Shown here piece by piece: positions 8,190 through 16,128 of a DNA stretch of 64,000 nt; the first letter of the stretch is position 1; every line of letters begins with the position of its first letter. Made by a program: the position numbers and the translations under genes. The notes under the pieces were generated by a model. The model saw nothing but the letters and a program-made list of their open reading frames with translations, was not told the origin of the DNA and ran no database searches. The stretch spans positions 42,282-106,281 of the forward strand of contig JAFQFH010000036.1 in NCBI GenBank assembly GCA_017398685.1. The letters run 5' to 3'. The DNA comes from Oscillospiraceae bacterium. GTDB lineage: Bacteria > Bacillota > Clostridia > Oscillospirales > Oscillospiraceae.

Positions 8190-9065
8190 ATGAAGAAAAA
8201 ACAAAATGAACATAAAAAAAATTACTCCCAGTTTGACCTGATACTGATTCGTTTCAAGAAGAACAAGCTGGCTGTGGTTTCCGTGTTCTGTCTGGCAGTA
8301 ATAGCCCTTATCATTCTCACCGCACCTCTTTATATGGACTATGAGAAGGCTATCATACAGAATATAGGGGACAGATTTCAAAGTCCCAGCTGGGAGCACC
8401 CCTTCGGCACTGATCTATATGGGCGCGACCTTCTGGCGCGTGTGATATACGGTGGAAGGATATCTCTTTTTGCCGGTATCGCCATCATTTTCTTTTCATT
8501 TATATTTGGTGTACTCATTGGTGCCATTTCAGGCTTTTTCGGAGGCAAAGTGGACCAGATTCTCATGAGATTTGTAGATATTTTCATGGCTGTGCCCACC
8601 ATATTCCTTGCTATGGCCATTGTTACAGCTCTCGGCGAAGGCGTTGTGAACATCGTCATCGCATTCGTTGTCTGTAATATACCCAGCTACTCGAGAATTG
8701 TGCGTTCCTCAACAATGACACTGAGAAACATGGAATATGTTGAGGCTGCCAAGTGCTATGGCGCGAGCAATCTTCAGATTATAATGAAGCACATTATCCC
8801 CAACGGAATCGGCCCTGTCATCGTTCAGGCTACCATCTCCCTGGGAACTGCCATTCTCTGCATCTCGTCTCTGGGCTTTTTGGGCCTTGGCATATCCGCA
8901 CCCACTCCCGAATGGGGTACTCTTCTGGCCGATAACCGCGCCTATATCCGCTATTATCCCTATCTCGGCATACTGCCCGGTATAGCGATCATCGTTACGG
9001 TTATGTGTGTCAACTTTATCGGAGACGGTCTGCGTGATGCACTTGACCCCAAAATGAAGAAATAA
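8190..9065 (+). CDS. ABC transporter permease, DppC/OppC type
   Basis: A 291-aa membrane permease. The cytoplasmic N-terminus leads into a first helix (LAVVSVFCLAVIALIIL); HPFGTDLYGRDLLARVIYG is the DppC signature, and the EAA loop is YVEAAKCYGASN. It forms the heterodimeric channel with the preceding gene product. It ends 12 bases before the first ATPase. Confidence 0.93.
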   Translation: MKKKQNEHKKNYSQFDLILIRFKKNKLAVVSVFCLAVIALIILTAPLYMDYEKAIIQNIGDRFQSPSWEHPFGTDLYGRDLLARVIYGGRISLFAGIAIIFFSFIFGVLIGAISGFFGGKVDQILMRFVDIFMAVPTIFLAMAIVTALGEGVVNIVIAFVVCNIPSYSRIVRSSTMTLRNMEYVEAAKCYGASNLQIIMKHIIPNGIGPVIVQATISLGTAILCISSLGFLGLGISAPTPEWGTLLADNRAYIRYYPYLGILPGIAIIVTVMCVNFIGDGLRDALDPKMKK

Positions 9066-9077
9066 AGGTGCCAGAAT

Positions 9078-10055
9078 ATGTCCAATTTACTTGAAATAAA
9101 AGATTTATATGTGAACTACAACACAGATGAAGGTGTAGTTCATGCCCTCAACGGCCTGAACATCTCCGTTGAGAAGGGCGAAAGCCTTGGCCTTGTAGGC
9201 GAAACCGGTGCCGGCAAAACCACAATGGCGCTGAGCATTATGAAACTTTTGCCCGCCAAGGTGGGCGAGATAACCGGTGGAAGCCTTGTCTATGACGGGC
9301 AGGAGCTCCTGAGCGCGGATGAAAAGGTCATGAAGAAGATCCGTGGCGACAAGATTTCCATGATCTTCCAGGACCCCATGTCCAGTCTCAACCCCACAAA
9401 AACTGTGGGCAAACAGGTCCGGGAAGTTCTGGATCTTCATTTCAAAAATCTCAGCAAGGCAGAAAAACAGGAAAAAATAGACAAGATGTTCCTTTTGGTG
9501 GGTATTCCCCCTGAAAGGCAGAACGAATATCCCTTCCAGTTTTCAGGCGGCATGAAGCAGCGTATCGGCATTGCAATGGCACTCATTGCAGAGCCGGAGC
9601 TTCTCATCGCAGACGAACCCACAACGGCTCTTGACGTTACAATTCAGGCTCAGATTCTTGACCTGATGCGGAATTTGCAGAAGGAGCTGAATACCTCCCT
9701 CATCATGATAACTCATGATCTTGGCATCGTTGTTGAGATCTGCACCAAGGTGGCAGTCATATACAGCGGCCAGATAATTGAGGTAGGCAGCGTTGAGGAT
9801 GTATACCAGAAACTGCACAACCATCCCTATACTGCCGGTCTCTTTAACTGTATCCCCGATCTGAAGTCAGACGCGAAAAGACTTACTCCCATCAAGGGCA
9901 GCATGGCCTCCCCGGACAATCTCCCTGTGGGCTGCAAATTCTGTGACCGCTGCGATTTCAAAACCGAGAGATGCGAAAAAGAAGAACCTAAGATGTATAT
10001 GAATGGCACACATGGGATAAAGTGCTTCAAATACGAAGATAAATGGGGAGAATAA
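9078..10055 (+). CDS. ABC transporter ATP-binding protein, DppD/OppD type
   Basis: A 325-aa ATPase with Walker A GETGAGKTT, signature FSGGMKQR and Walker B LLIADEP followed by TTALD. The C-terminal oligopeptide-transporter domain carries a cysteine cluster (CKFCDRCDFKTERC) of the kind that binds a [4Fe-4S] cluster in some DppD-like ATPases. It is separated by one base from the start of the partner ATPase. It drives import together with the second ATPase. Confidence 0.94.
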   Translation: MSNLLEIKDLYVNYNTDEGVVHALNGLNISVEKGESLGLVGETGAGKTTMALSIMKLLPAKVGEITGGSLVYDGQELLSADEKVMKKIRGDKISMIFQDPMSSLNPTKTVGKQVREVLDLHFKNLSKAEKQEKIDKMFLLVGIPPERQNEYPFQFSGGMKQRIGIAMALIAEPELLIADEPTTALDVTIQAQILDLMRNLQKELNTSLIMITHDLGIVVEICTKVAVIYSGQIIEVGSVEDVYQKLHNHPYTAGLFNCIPDLKSDAKRLTPIKGSMASPDNLPVGCKFCDRCDFKTERCEKEEPKMYMNGTHGIKCFKYEDKWGE

Positions 10056-10056
10056 C

Positions 10057-11007
10057 ATGGCAGCTCCAATAATTGAAACTAAGGGCTTAAAAAAATACTT
10101 TGATGTCCGTGCCGGTAAGCTTCATGCAGTGGATGATGTGAGTTTATCCATCAACCCCATGCAGACCCTTGGCGTTGTGGGTGAGTCCGGCTGCGGCAAG
10201 TCAACCCTGGGGCGTGTGCTGCTTGGTCTTCTTCCTGCCACTGATGGCGAGATCCTGTATTCCGGCGAGACTATTTTTGAGAAGAACGGCAAAAAGAAAG
10301 ACAAAATGTATGATGAAATGCAGATGATCTTTCAGGACCCCTTCTCCTGTCTGGACCCCAGACTTTCTATCCGTGACCTTATAGCCCAGCCCATAATTGT
10401 CAGAAAGAAGATGTCCGATAAGGAACAGATCAGGCTGAAAGTGCTTGAGCTGATGGACAAGGTCGGCCTCTCCGAGCGATATATAAACACCTATCCCCAT
10501 GAGCTGGACGGTGGAAGAAGACAGCGCGTCGGTATCGCCCGTGCTCTTGCGCTGGATCCCAAATTTATAGTCTGCGACGAACCCGTCTCCGCTCTTGATG
10601 TGTCCATTCAGGCTCAGATACTCAACCTGCTGATGGATCTGCAGGAGGAAAAGGGTCTGGCTTATATGTTCATCACGCACAACCTCTGCGTTGTACGCCA
10701 TATAAGCTCTGACATAATGGTCATGTACATGGGCAAGGTAGTGGAATACGCCTCAAAGGAAAAGCTCTTTGAAAAGCAGTATCACCCCTATTCCCAGGCT
10801 CTGCTCTCCGCCATTCCCGTGGCAGAGCTGGGCGGACGCAAGGACAGAATCGTGCTTCCCGGTGAGGTTTCCAACCCGATAAACCCCAAGCCCGGATGCC
10901 GTTTTGCCCCACGCTGCAAATATGCAACTGAAAAGTGCATTGGACAGGATATCCCGCTGGTAGAGATTGAAGAAGGCCGGAAAGTGGCCTGCACTCTCTA
11001 TACCTGA
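10057..11007 (+). CDS. ABC transporter ATP-binding protein, DppF/OppF type
   Basis: A 316-aa ATPase with Walker A GESGCGKST and Walker B FIVCDEP then VSALD. The ABC signature reads LDGGRRQR rather than the usual LSGGQRQR, so the first serine is replaced by aspartate. The C-terminal domain has a Cys-containing PGCRFAPRCKYATEKC segment, again a possible Fe-S site. It is the last transporter gene, followed after about 70 bases by the URO-D-like gene. Confidence 0.93.
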   Translation: MAAPIIETKGLKKYFDVRAGKLHAVDDVSLSINPMQTLGVVGESGCGKSTLGRVLLGLLPATDGEILYSGETIFEKNGKKKDKMYDEMQMIFQDPFSCLDPRLSIRDLIAQPIIVRKKMSDKEQIRLKVLELMDKVGLSERYINTYPHELDGGRRQRVGIARALALDPKFIVCDEPVSALDVSIQAQILNLLMDLQEEKGLAYMFITHNLCVVRHISSDIMVMYMGKVVEYASKEKLFEKQYHPYSQALLSAIPVAELGGRKDRIVLPGEVSNPINPKPGCRFAPRCKYATEKCIGQDIPLVEIEEGRKVACTLYT

Positions 11008-11076
11008 GCGCGAAAGAACCAAATGACTATCTATATGAAAGGATGGCCGTGTCTCAAAGCGAGATACTAAGATATT

Positions 11077-12027
11077 ATGAACAAGATAGAACGAGTCAGA
11101 GCGGTGCTTGAAGGCCGCAAACCTGATAAGATCCCGGCAGGCTTCTGGTATCACTACGATGAAAACTTCACTGTAAAAGAGATGACCGAAGCACATCTGA
11201 AGACCTACCGGGAAACCAACGTTGACGTATATAAGATAATGCAGGACTATATCCAGAAGATCGATGCAGTCGTAAAGGTCCCCTCAGACTGGAAGGATGT
11301 ACGTTTCCCCGGAAAGTCCTCCCCTGTATTTCAGTCCCTGCTGGATGTAGCCAAGGGCATTCTTGATGCAACCGGTCACGACGCTATTGCGTTTCAGACC
11401 ATGTTCGGTCCTCTTAAAACCGCCGTACAGACCTATGGTTATGATCTGGTGATGGAGCACTGCAAGCAGGCTCCTCAGCTTGTGGCCGATGCAGTCATGC
11501 GCATCGCCGAGGCCCAGACTGAGTGGGCAGCCGGCTTTATTGAAGCCGGTGTGGACGGTCTATTCTATTCCGGTCAGTTCAGTGAGCCAGGCCGCTTCAC
11601 AAAGGAAGAGTTTGACATCCTCGTCAAGCCAGGCGACCTTATGGTCCTTGAAGCCGCCGAAAAAGCTGGTGGCACCAACCTTCTGCACATCTGCGGTGAG
11701 CCGGATTATTCTTACAAGTCTACTCCTGCATGGTATGTGGAATATCCCTTTGCCATCGTCAACTGGTCCGTAAAGGATACTGGTATCGGCCTCAAGGAAG
11801 GCAAAGCCCTTTTTGGCGGCAAACCCGTTCTTGGCGGCATGGACAACAGAGGCTATATACTTGACGGTGAGGACAGTCAGATCGTTGCCGCAGCCCGCGC
11901 AAGCATCGAAAGCGTCGGAACTATGGAAGGCTATATGCTGGGTGCGGACTGCACCATTCAGGGCAACTGCATTTCCAATCAGAAGATAGCTGTTGCAGTT
12001 GAGACTGCACATGAATACATAAAATAA
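11077..12027 (+). CDS. Uroporphyrinogen-decarboxylase-superfamily methyltransferase (MtaA/MtbA-like)
   Basis: A 316-aa TIM-barrel protein of the URO-D family. It contains the zinc-ligand pattern of thiol-alkylating members: HIC at residues 204-206 and a cysteine at 292 (GADCTIQG). In MtaA, MtbA and CmuA this HxC...C motif binds zinc and activates a thiol acceptor. The true URO-D porphyrin-site signature is absent, so haem synthesis is unlikely. No corrinoid-binding protein lies nearby, so the methyl donor and acceptor are unknown. Its position after the transporter suggests it processes the imported compound, perhaps by cleaving a C-S, C-N or C-O bond. Confidence 0.85.
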   Translation: MNKIERVRAVLEGRKPDKIPAGFWYHYDENFTVKEMTEAHLKTYRETNVDVYKIMQDYIQKIDAVVKVPSDWKDVRFPGKSSPVFQSLLDVAKGILDATGHDAIAFQTMFGPLKTAVQTYGYDLVMEHCKQAPQLVADAVMRIAEAQTEWAAGFIEAGVDGLFYSGQFSEPGRFTKEEFDILVKPGDLMVLEAAEKAGGTNLLHICGEPDYSYKSTPAWYVEYPFAIVNWSVKDTGIGLKEGKALFGGKPVLGGMDNRGYILDGEDSQIVAAARASIESVGTMEGYMLGADCTIQGNCISNQKIAVAVETAHEYIK

Positions 12028-12048
12028 TCTATAACGGAGGAAATTATT

Positions 12049-12567
12049 ATGTCTAAGATCCAGAATCATGCACATCCCGGTGATGAAGTTGTCGAGGCCG
12101 TAAGAAATGCTATAGAGTTTCGCGGAACCTGGATGGGCCTCATTTTCGATGAGATGAGAAAGGCCGGCGTTGACGCAGAGGCAATAACCAGAAGAGCTAT
12201 CAAACGTTGCGGCAGAGAAATGCACGGCCCCATCGTCCTCAAGGCCGCTGAAGGCAGAGAGGTTAACGGTGAGGATATTTACACCTTCTCCTTCAGAGAG
12301 CAGATGAGAAAGGTATTCGAGATGGATCCTGTTACCTTTGACGAGGACAACGCCAATGCATACCTGCATTACTGCCCCCTGGTCACTGCATGGCAGAAGA
12401 TGGGCTTCAGTGATGAAGACATCGCCCTTCTCTGCGATATTACCATGGACGGTGACCGCGGCGTTGCAGAAGCCTGCGGATTCAATCTACATCTGGGATG
12501 CACCATCGGCAGCGGTTGCTCCGACAAGTGCAACATCCACTTCTGGCGCAACGAGCTGAAGGAGTGA
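12049..12567 (+). CDS. L-2-amino-thiazoline-4-carboxylate (ATC) hydrolase-family protein
   Basis: A 172-aa cytoplasmic protein. The segment YLHYCPLVTAWQKMGFSDED, then CDITMDGDRGVAEACGF, is the recognisable core of the ATC_hydrolase family; the C-terminus is cysteine-rich (CTIGSGCSDKCNIHF). The founding Pseudomonas enzyme opens the thiazoline ring of ATC to N-carbamoyl-L-cysteine. Most clostridial members are uncharacterised. SD GGAGG precedes ATG 12049. Co-occurrence with a cysteine-desulfidase family gene at the head of the operon gives a sulfur theme, but the substrate is inferred, not shown. Confidence 0.75.
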   Translation: MSKIQNHAHPGDEVVEAVRNAIEFRGTWMGLIFDEMRKAGVDAEAITRRAIKRCGREMHGPIVLKAAEGREVNGEDIYTFSFREQMRKVFEMDPVTFDEDNANAYLHYCPLVTAWQKMGFSDEDIALLCDITMDGDRGVAEACGFNLHLGCTIGSGCSDKCNIHFWRNELKE

Positions 12568-12577
12568 TCCTCTCTTA

Positions 12578-12611
12578 CCTGCACGAAGTTGTATAAACAG
12601 CTTCGTGCGGG
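12578..12611 (+). terminator. Hairpin between ATC-hydrolase-like and aldo/keto reductase genes
   Basis: Arms CCTGCACGAAG (12578-12588) and CTTCGTGCGGG (12601-12611), with one G:T pair, enclose a 12-base loop. There is no good T-run, so it is likely a partial terminator or attenuator that trims expression of the downstream reductase. Confidence 0.5.
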
Positions 12612-12648
12612 CTTTACAGACTTTCATTTTTAAATTAGGAGTTGTGTA

Positions 12649-13596
12649 ATGAAAACTGTAAAAATAGGCGATATGTCCGTTCCGGCCCTTGCGGTCGGCT
12701 GCCGGAGATTCAATAACATAAGCGTTGAGGATGCAGACAAGTATGTTAGGGCTGCACTGGATATGGGTGCCAACTATTTTGACCACGCCGACGTGTATGG
12801 CGGCAGCCTCAGCGAGACTGTGTTCGGCGGTGTGCTGGCCATTGACCCCTCTCTGCGCGACAAGATGTACATTCAGAGCAAATGCGGCATACGAAAGGCC
12901 ATGAACGCCTTTGACCTTTCCACCGAGTATATTCTTTCCAGCGTGGAGGGTTCTCTTAAGAGGCTGAACACCGATTATCTCGATGTTCTGCTGCTGCACA
13001 GAATGGATGCACTGATGGATCCCGAAGAAGTGGCCGAGGCATTTGGCAAGCTACATCAGCAGGGCAAGGTAAGGGCCTTCGGCGTGTCCAACGCCACCCC
13101 CATGCAGATACTGCTTTTGAAAAAGCACGTAACCCAGCCTATCGTTATAAACCAGATGCAGCTTAGTCTGGCCCACTGCCCCATGATAGCCCAGGGCATA
13201 TATACCAATATGGATGTCAAATCTGCCATTGATACTGATGGAAGTGTACTGGATTTCTGCCGTCTGCACGATATCACCATCCAGACATGGGCTCCCCTGC
13301 AGTTTGGTTATCAGAAGGGCGTCTTTCTTGACCACCCAGACTTCCCGGAGCTGAACAGAGTTCTTGGTGAACTGGCTGAAAAATATGCTGTGACAAAAAC
13401 TGCCATAGCGCTGGCCTGGATACTCAGGCATCCCGCAAAGATGCAGGCTCTTACAGGCACCCTGAAGATAGGCCGTCTTGAGGATAGTCTGAAGGCCGCC
13501 GAGGTTGAACTGACCCGGGATGAATGGTACGAGCTTTTTGAAGCTGCCGGAAACCATCTCCCTGTCAATCCCCAACCAAATCAGGCAAGAAGCTGA
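12649..13596 (+). CDS. Aldo/keto reductase
   Basis: A 315-aa NAD(P)H-dependent reductase with the full AKR tetrad: D45 and Y50 in FDHADVYG, K78 in QSKCG and H117 in LLLHRMD. A (beta/alpha)8 barrel is expected. The later WAPLQFG and GTLKIGRLEDSLKAAE segments match the cofactor-binding end. It is the last gene before a strong terminator, so it probably closes the operon. It would interconvert a carbonyl and an alcohol, and with the Gfo/Idh enzyme could form an oxidation/reduction pair on a sugar-like intermediate. Confidence 0.92.
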   Translation: MKTVKIGDMSVPALAVGCRRFNNISVEDADKYVRAALDMGANYFDHADVYGGSLSETVFGGVLAIDPSLRDKMYIQSKCGIRKAMNAFDLSTEYILSSVEGSLKRLNTDYLDVLLLHRMDALMDPEEVAEAFGKLHQQGKVRAFGVSNATPMQILLLKKHVTQPIVINQMQLSLAHCPMIAQGIYTNMDVKSAIDTDGSVLDFCRLHDITIQTWAPLQFGYQKGVFLDHPDFPELNRVLGELAEKYAVTKTAIALAWILRHPAKMQALTGTLKIGRLEDSLKAAEVELTRDEWYELFEAAGNHLPVNPQPNQARS

Positions 13597-13605
13597 TAAA
13601 AACGG

Positions 13606-13633
13606 AAGGCAGCGATAAAACGCTGCCTTTTTT
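13606..13633 (+). terminator. Rho-independent terminator of the long operon
   Basis: A 9-bp stem AAGGCAGCG / CGCTGCCTT with a 6-base loop is followed by a T-run. It separates the operon from the mutarotase gene, which therefore may have its own promoter or rely on read-through. Confidence 0.85.
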
Positions 13634-13659
13634 GTACATTGGTAGAAGGAACAAGGAAT

Positions 13660-14706
13660 ATGGATATACAAAGAAAAGAATTCGGACTTTTGTCTGATGG
13701 AAGGGCCGTGGATTTATTCACCATAAAAGCCGGCGAGCTCAGCCTGTCCATTTCAACGCTGGGCGCTACATGGACTTCACTGACCGTACCGTCCGCAAAA
13801 GGTGTCAGCGATGATATACTGCTCGGCTACAGCGGCTTCAACGATTACCTCCATAACAGCAATTACTTTGGTGTTACGGTAGGGCGCTATGCCAACAGAA
13901 TTAACACAGCCTCTTTCTGCATAGGCGGGAAGACCTATCACATTTCTGAAAACAAACCCGGCTACTCTCTTCACGGCGGACAGATGGGCTTTCCGAGAAG
14001 GCTGTGGAGCGGCGAGGCCTTCGAAAGCGCCGATGGCGTATATGTAAGGCTCAACATAGAAAGCCCCGATGGAGATCAGGGTTATCCCGGAAATTTAAGT
14101 GCCACAGTCACATACGGCCTTACAAAGGATAACAGGCTGACCGCAGAATATGAAGCTACGGTGGACTGCCCCTGCCCCATCAGTCTTACAAATCATGCCT
14201 ACTTCAATCTGGCAGGAGAGAACAGGGGAAAGAGCATCTTATCCCATCAGATGCAGCTTTTTTCCCACACTTATGTAGAGATAGACCAGCAGCTTCTTCC
14301 AACGGGCCGTATAATCGACACCGTGGGCACTCCCCTGGACTTCTCACAGGCAAAGGAGATCGGACAGGATATACAGCAGCTTAACGACACCAGACTGGGT
14401 GGCTATGACCACAGTTTCATAGTGGACGGTCCTGAGGATGTGCTCCGACCCTTTGTCACTCTTTATGAGCTGGAAAGCGGCAGACACATGTACGGTTTTA
14501 CCACTATGCCCGCAGTTCAGGTTTATACCGGAAACATGCTCAGCTCTGTTGATGGCAAATTGGGCTCAAAATATGAACGCAATCACGGGCTATGTCTTGA
14601 GACCCAGCATCTGCCCGATGCCCCCAATCAGCCCTCCTTCCCATGCGCCATATACGGACCGGACAGACCCTATCATCATATTACGAGTTTCTCTTTTGAG
14701 TGGTAA
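13660..14706 (+). CDS. galM: Aldose 1-epimerase (galactose mutarotase)
   Basis: A 348-aa enzyme interconverting alpha and beta anomers of aldoses. Family landmarks are VGRYANRI, SLHGG, LTNHAYFNLAG with the catalytic histidine region, VYTGN, and GLCLETQHLPDAPNQPSFP with the catalytic glutamate. ATG 13660 is chosen because an AAGGA sequence lies next to it; an upstream in-frame start at 13639 overlaps the terminator tail. Its location right after the operon supports a carbohydrate component in the pathway. Confidence 0.92.
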   Translation: MDIQRKEFGLLSDGRAVDLFTIKAGELSLSISTLGATWTSLTVPSAKGVSDDILLGYSGFNDYLHNSNYFGVTVGRYANRINTASFCIGGKTYHISENKPGYSLHGGQMGFPRRLWSGEAFESADGVYVRLNIESPDGDQGYPGNLSATVTYGLTKDNRLTAEYEATVDCPCPISLTNHAYFNLAGENRGKSILSHQMQLFSHTYVEIDQQLLPTGRIIDTVGTPLDFSQAKEIGQDIQQLNDTRLGGYDHSFIVDGPEDVLRPFVTLYELESGRHMYGFTTMPAVQVYTGNMLSSVDGKLGSKYERNHGLCLETQHLPDAPNQPSFPCAIYGPDRPYHHITSFSFEW

Positions 14707-14709
14707 AAA

Positions 14710-14738
14710 AGCTCCGGATACTTGATGTATCCGGAGCT
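14710..14738 (-). terminator. Terminator for the alcohol dehydrogenase gene
   Basis: A perfect 12-bp stem (14710-14721 with 14727-14738) and 5-base loop. A T-run follows on the reverse strand, so it terminates the dehydrogenase transcript and also lies just past galM. Confidence 0.85.
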
Positions 14739-14745
14739 GAGTCTA

Positions 14746-15921
14746 TTATCTGGCAGCCAGAAGAATGTTTTTGACATCCTCTTTCCACAGCTTTTTGAAA
14801 TTGCCCACAGGGTGAGTATCACCGTCGCAGCACTTGTCAGCCAGCTCATCTATCTGAGCGTCAGTGGGATCAATGCCCAGTTCGTGAAGGGTGGTGGGCA
14901 TATTTACATCTCTGAAGTAATTTTCCAGAGCTTCTATACCAAGCAAGCCATGCTCTTTGGGAGAAAGGTCACCGGCGGGGATATCCATCATTTCAGCAGC
15001 AAACTGGGCAAAGCGCTCAGGCTTCACATCGATGACGTATCTTGCCCAACTACCCCAGATAGCAGCAAGACCTGCACCGTGAGCCACATCAAACATGCCG
15101 CCAAGCTCATGCTCTATCATGTGAGAAGCAAAGTCGCCAATAGTGCCGCAGCCGGTAAGACCGTTGTGGGAAAGACTGCCGGCCCACATGAGATTTGCTC
15201 TGGCTTCGTAATCATCAGCCTTTTCAAGAGCTTTTTTGCTGTAGGTGATGACGTTTTTGACAATAGAAGCAGAAAGGGCATCAGTAAGGGCAAAGTCGGA
15301 GACAGAAAAATATCTCTCAAGAGTGTGCATTATGATGTCCACACTACCACTGGAGGTCTGGTAGGGAGGGAGAGAATATGTGAGCTCAGGGCTCATGATA
15401 GCAAACTTGCAACGGCAGTAATCACTGTCGAAAGAGCGCTTGAGCAGATTTTCGTCCTTGGTAATAACAGAACCATTGCTCATCTCACTGCCGGTAGCGG
15501 CTATTGTGAGGATGCAGCCAAGAGGAGTGCAACCGCCGCAAATGGCCTTGCCGGTGTAAAGATCCCACACATCGCCGTCGTAGCAAAGACCGGAGCCGAT
15601 GGCCTTGCAAGTGTCGATGACACTGCCGCCGCCTACAGCCAGAATAAAGTCCACCTTTTCAGCACGGGAGAGCTCTATACCCTCATAGACCTTGGAGAGT
15701 CTGGGGTTGGGCATAACGCCGCCCAAAGACACATATTCAAGACCTGCCTGACCTAGATAAGCATATACACGATCCAGAAGACCGGACTTTTTCGCACTCT
15801 GTCCACCGTAGACAACCAGGACCTTACTGGCCTTTTCGTCTTTTATGGCCTGTCCCAGCGACTGCTCTGCGTTTTTACCAAAGTAAACTTTTGTCGGGGT
15901 AAAATACAAAAAATTCTCCAT
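14746..15921 (-). CDS. Iron-containing alcohol dehydrogenase
   Basis: A 391-aa group III dehydrogenase. GGGSVIDTCKAIG binds NAD(P), and metal ligands are expected in DFASHMIEHELGG and DVAHGAGLA. The architecture is that of butanol dehydrogenase/YqhD-like enzymes. ATG 15921 has AAGGAG upstream and is preferred to an ATG 54 bases earlier. It is divergent from the ROK regulator and carries its own promoter, so it is probably regulated by it. It likely reduces an aldehyde released by the catabolic pathway, disposing of NADH. Confidence 0.92.
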   Translation of the reverse strand: MENFLYFTPTKVYFGKNAEQSLGQAIKDEKASKVLVVYGGQSAKKSGLLDRVYAYLGQAGLEYVSLGGVMPNPRLSKVYEGIELSRAEKVDFILAVGGGSVIDTCKAIGSGLCYDGDVWDLYTGKAICGGCTPLGCILTIAATGSEMSNGSVITKDENLLKRSFDSDYCRCKFAIMSPELTYSLPPYQTSSGSVDIIMHTLERYFSVSDFALTDALSASIVKNVITYSKKALEKADDYEARANLMWAGSLSHNGLTGCGTIGDFASHMIEHELGGMFDVAHGAGLAAIWGSWARYVIDVKPERFAQFAAEMMDIPAGDLSPKEHGLLGIEALENYFRDVNMPTTLHELGIDPTDAQIDELADKCCDGDTHPVGNFKKLWKEDVKNILLAAR

Positions 15922-16021
15922 TTCTAACTCCTTATAAAAATAATTATTGAAAAACTCAGCCAGTAATGATATCATGAACTAAGCTGAAAAACTTTCTAAA
16001 CATTGATAAGTTACTATACTT

Positions 16022-16050
16022 ATTTTAGTTTATTACCTGTAATTTGTCAA
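16022..16050 (-). promoter_or_regulatory. Promoter of the alcohol dehydrogenase gene
   Basis: On the reverse strand TTGACA (16045-16050) and TAAAAT (16022-16027) are 17 bases apart. A TTAGTTTATT stretch overlapping it resembles half of a XylR/ROK operator, though the opposite half is not seen. Confidence 0.65.
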
Positions 16051-16128
16051 CGGTTATTTCTCTGTCCAAGCGTAAAGTATACCCTTGCGAGCACTACCTA
16101 CATATCACATAACAGGAAAGTGAATTCT

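Noticed and set aside
11077-12027. HemE, haem-pathway uroporphyrinogen decarboxylase
   Set aside because: No haem genes nearby and the thiol-activating HxC...C pattern is present.
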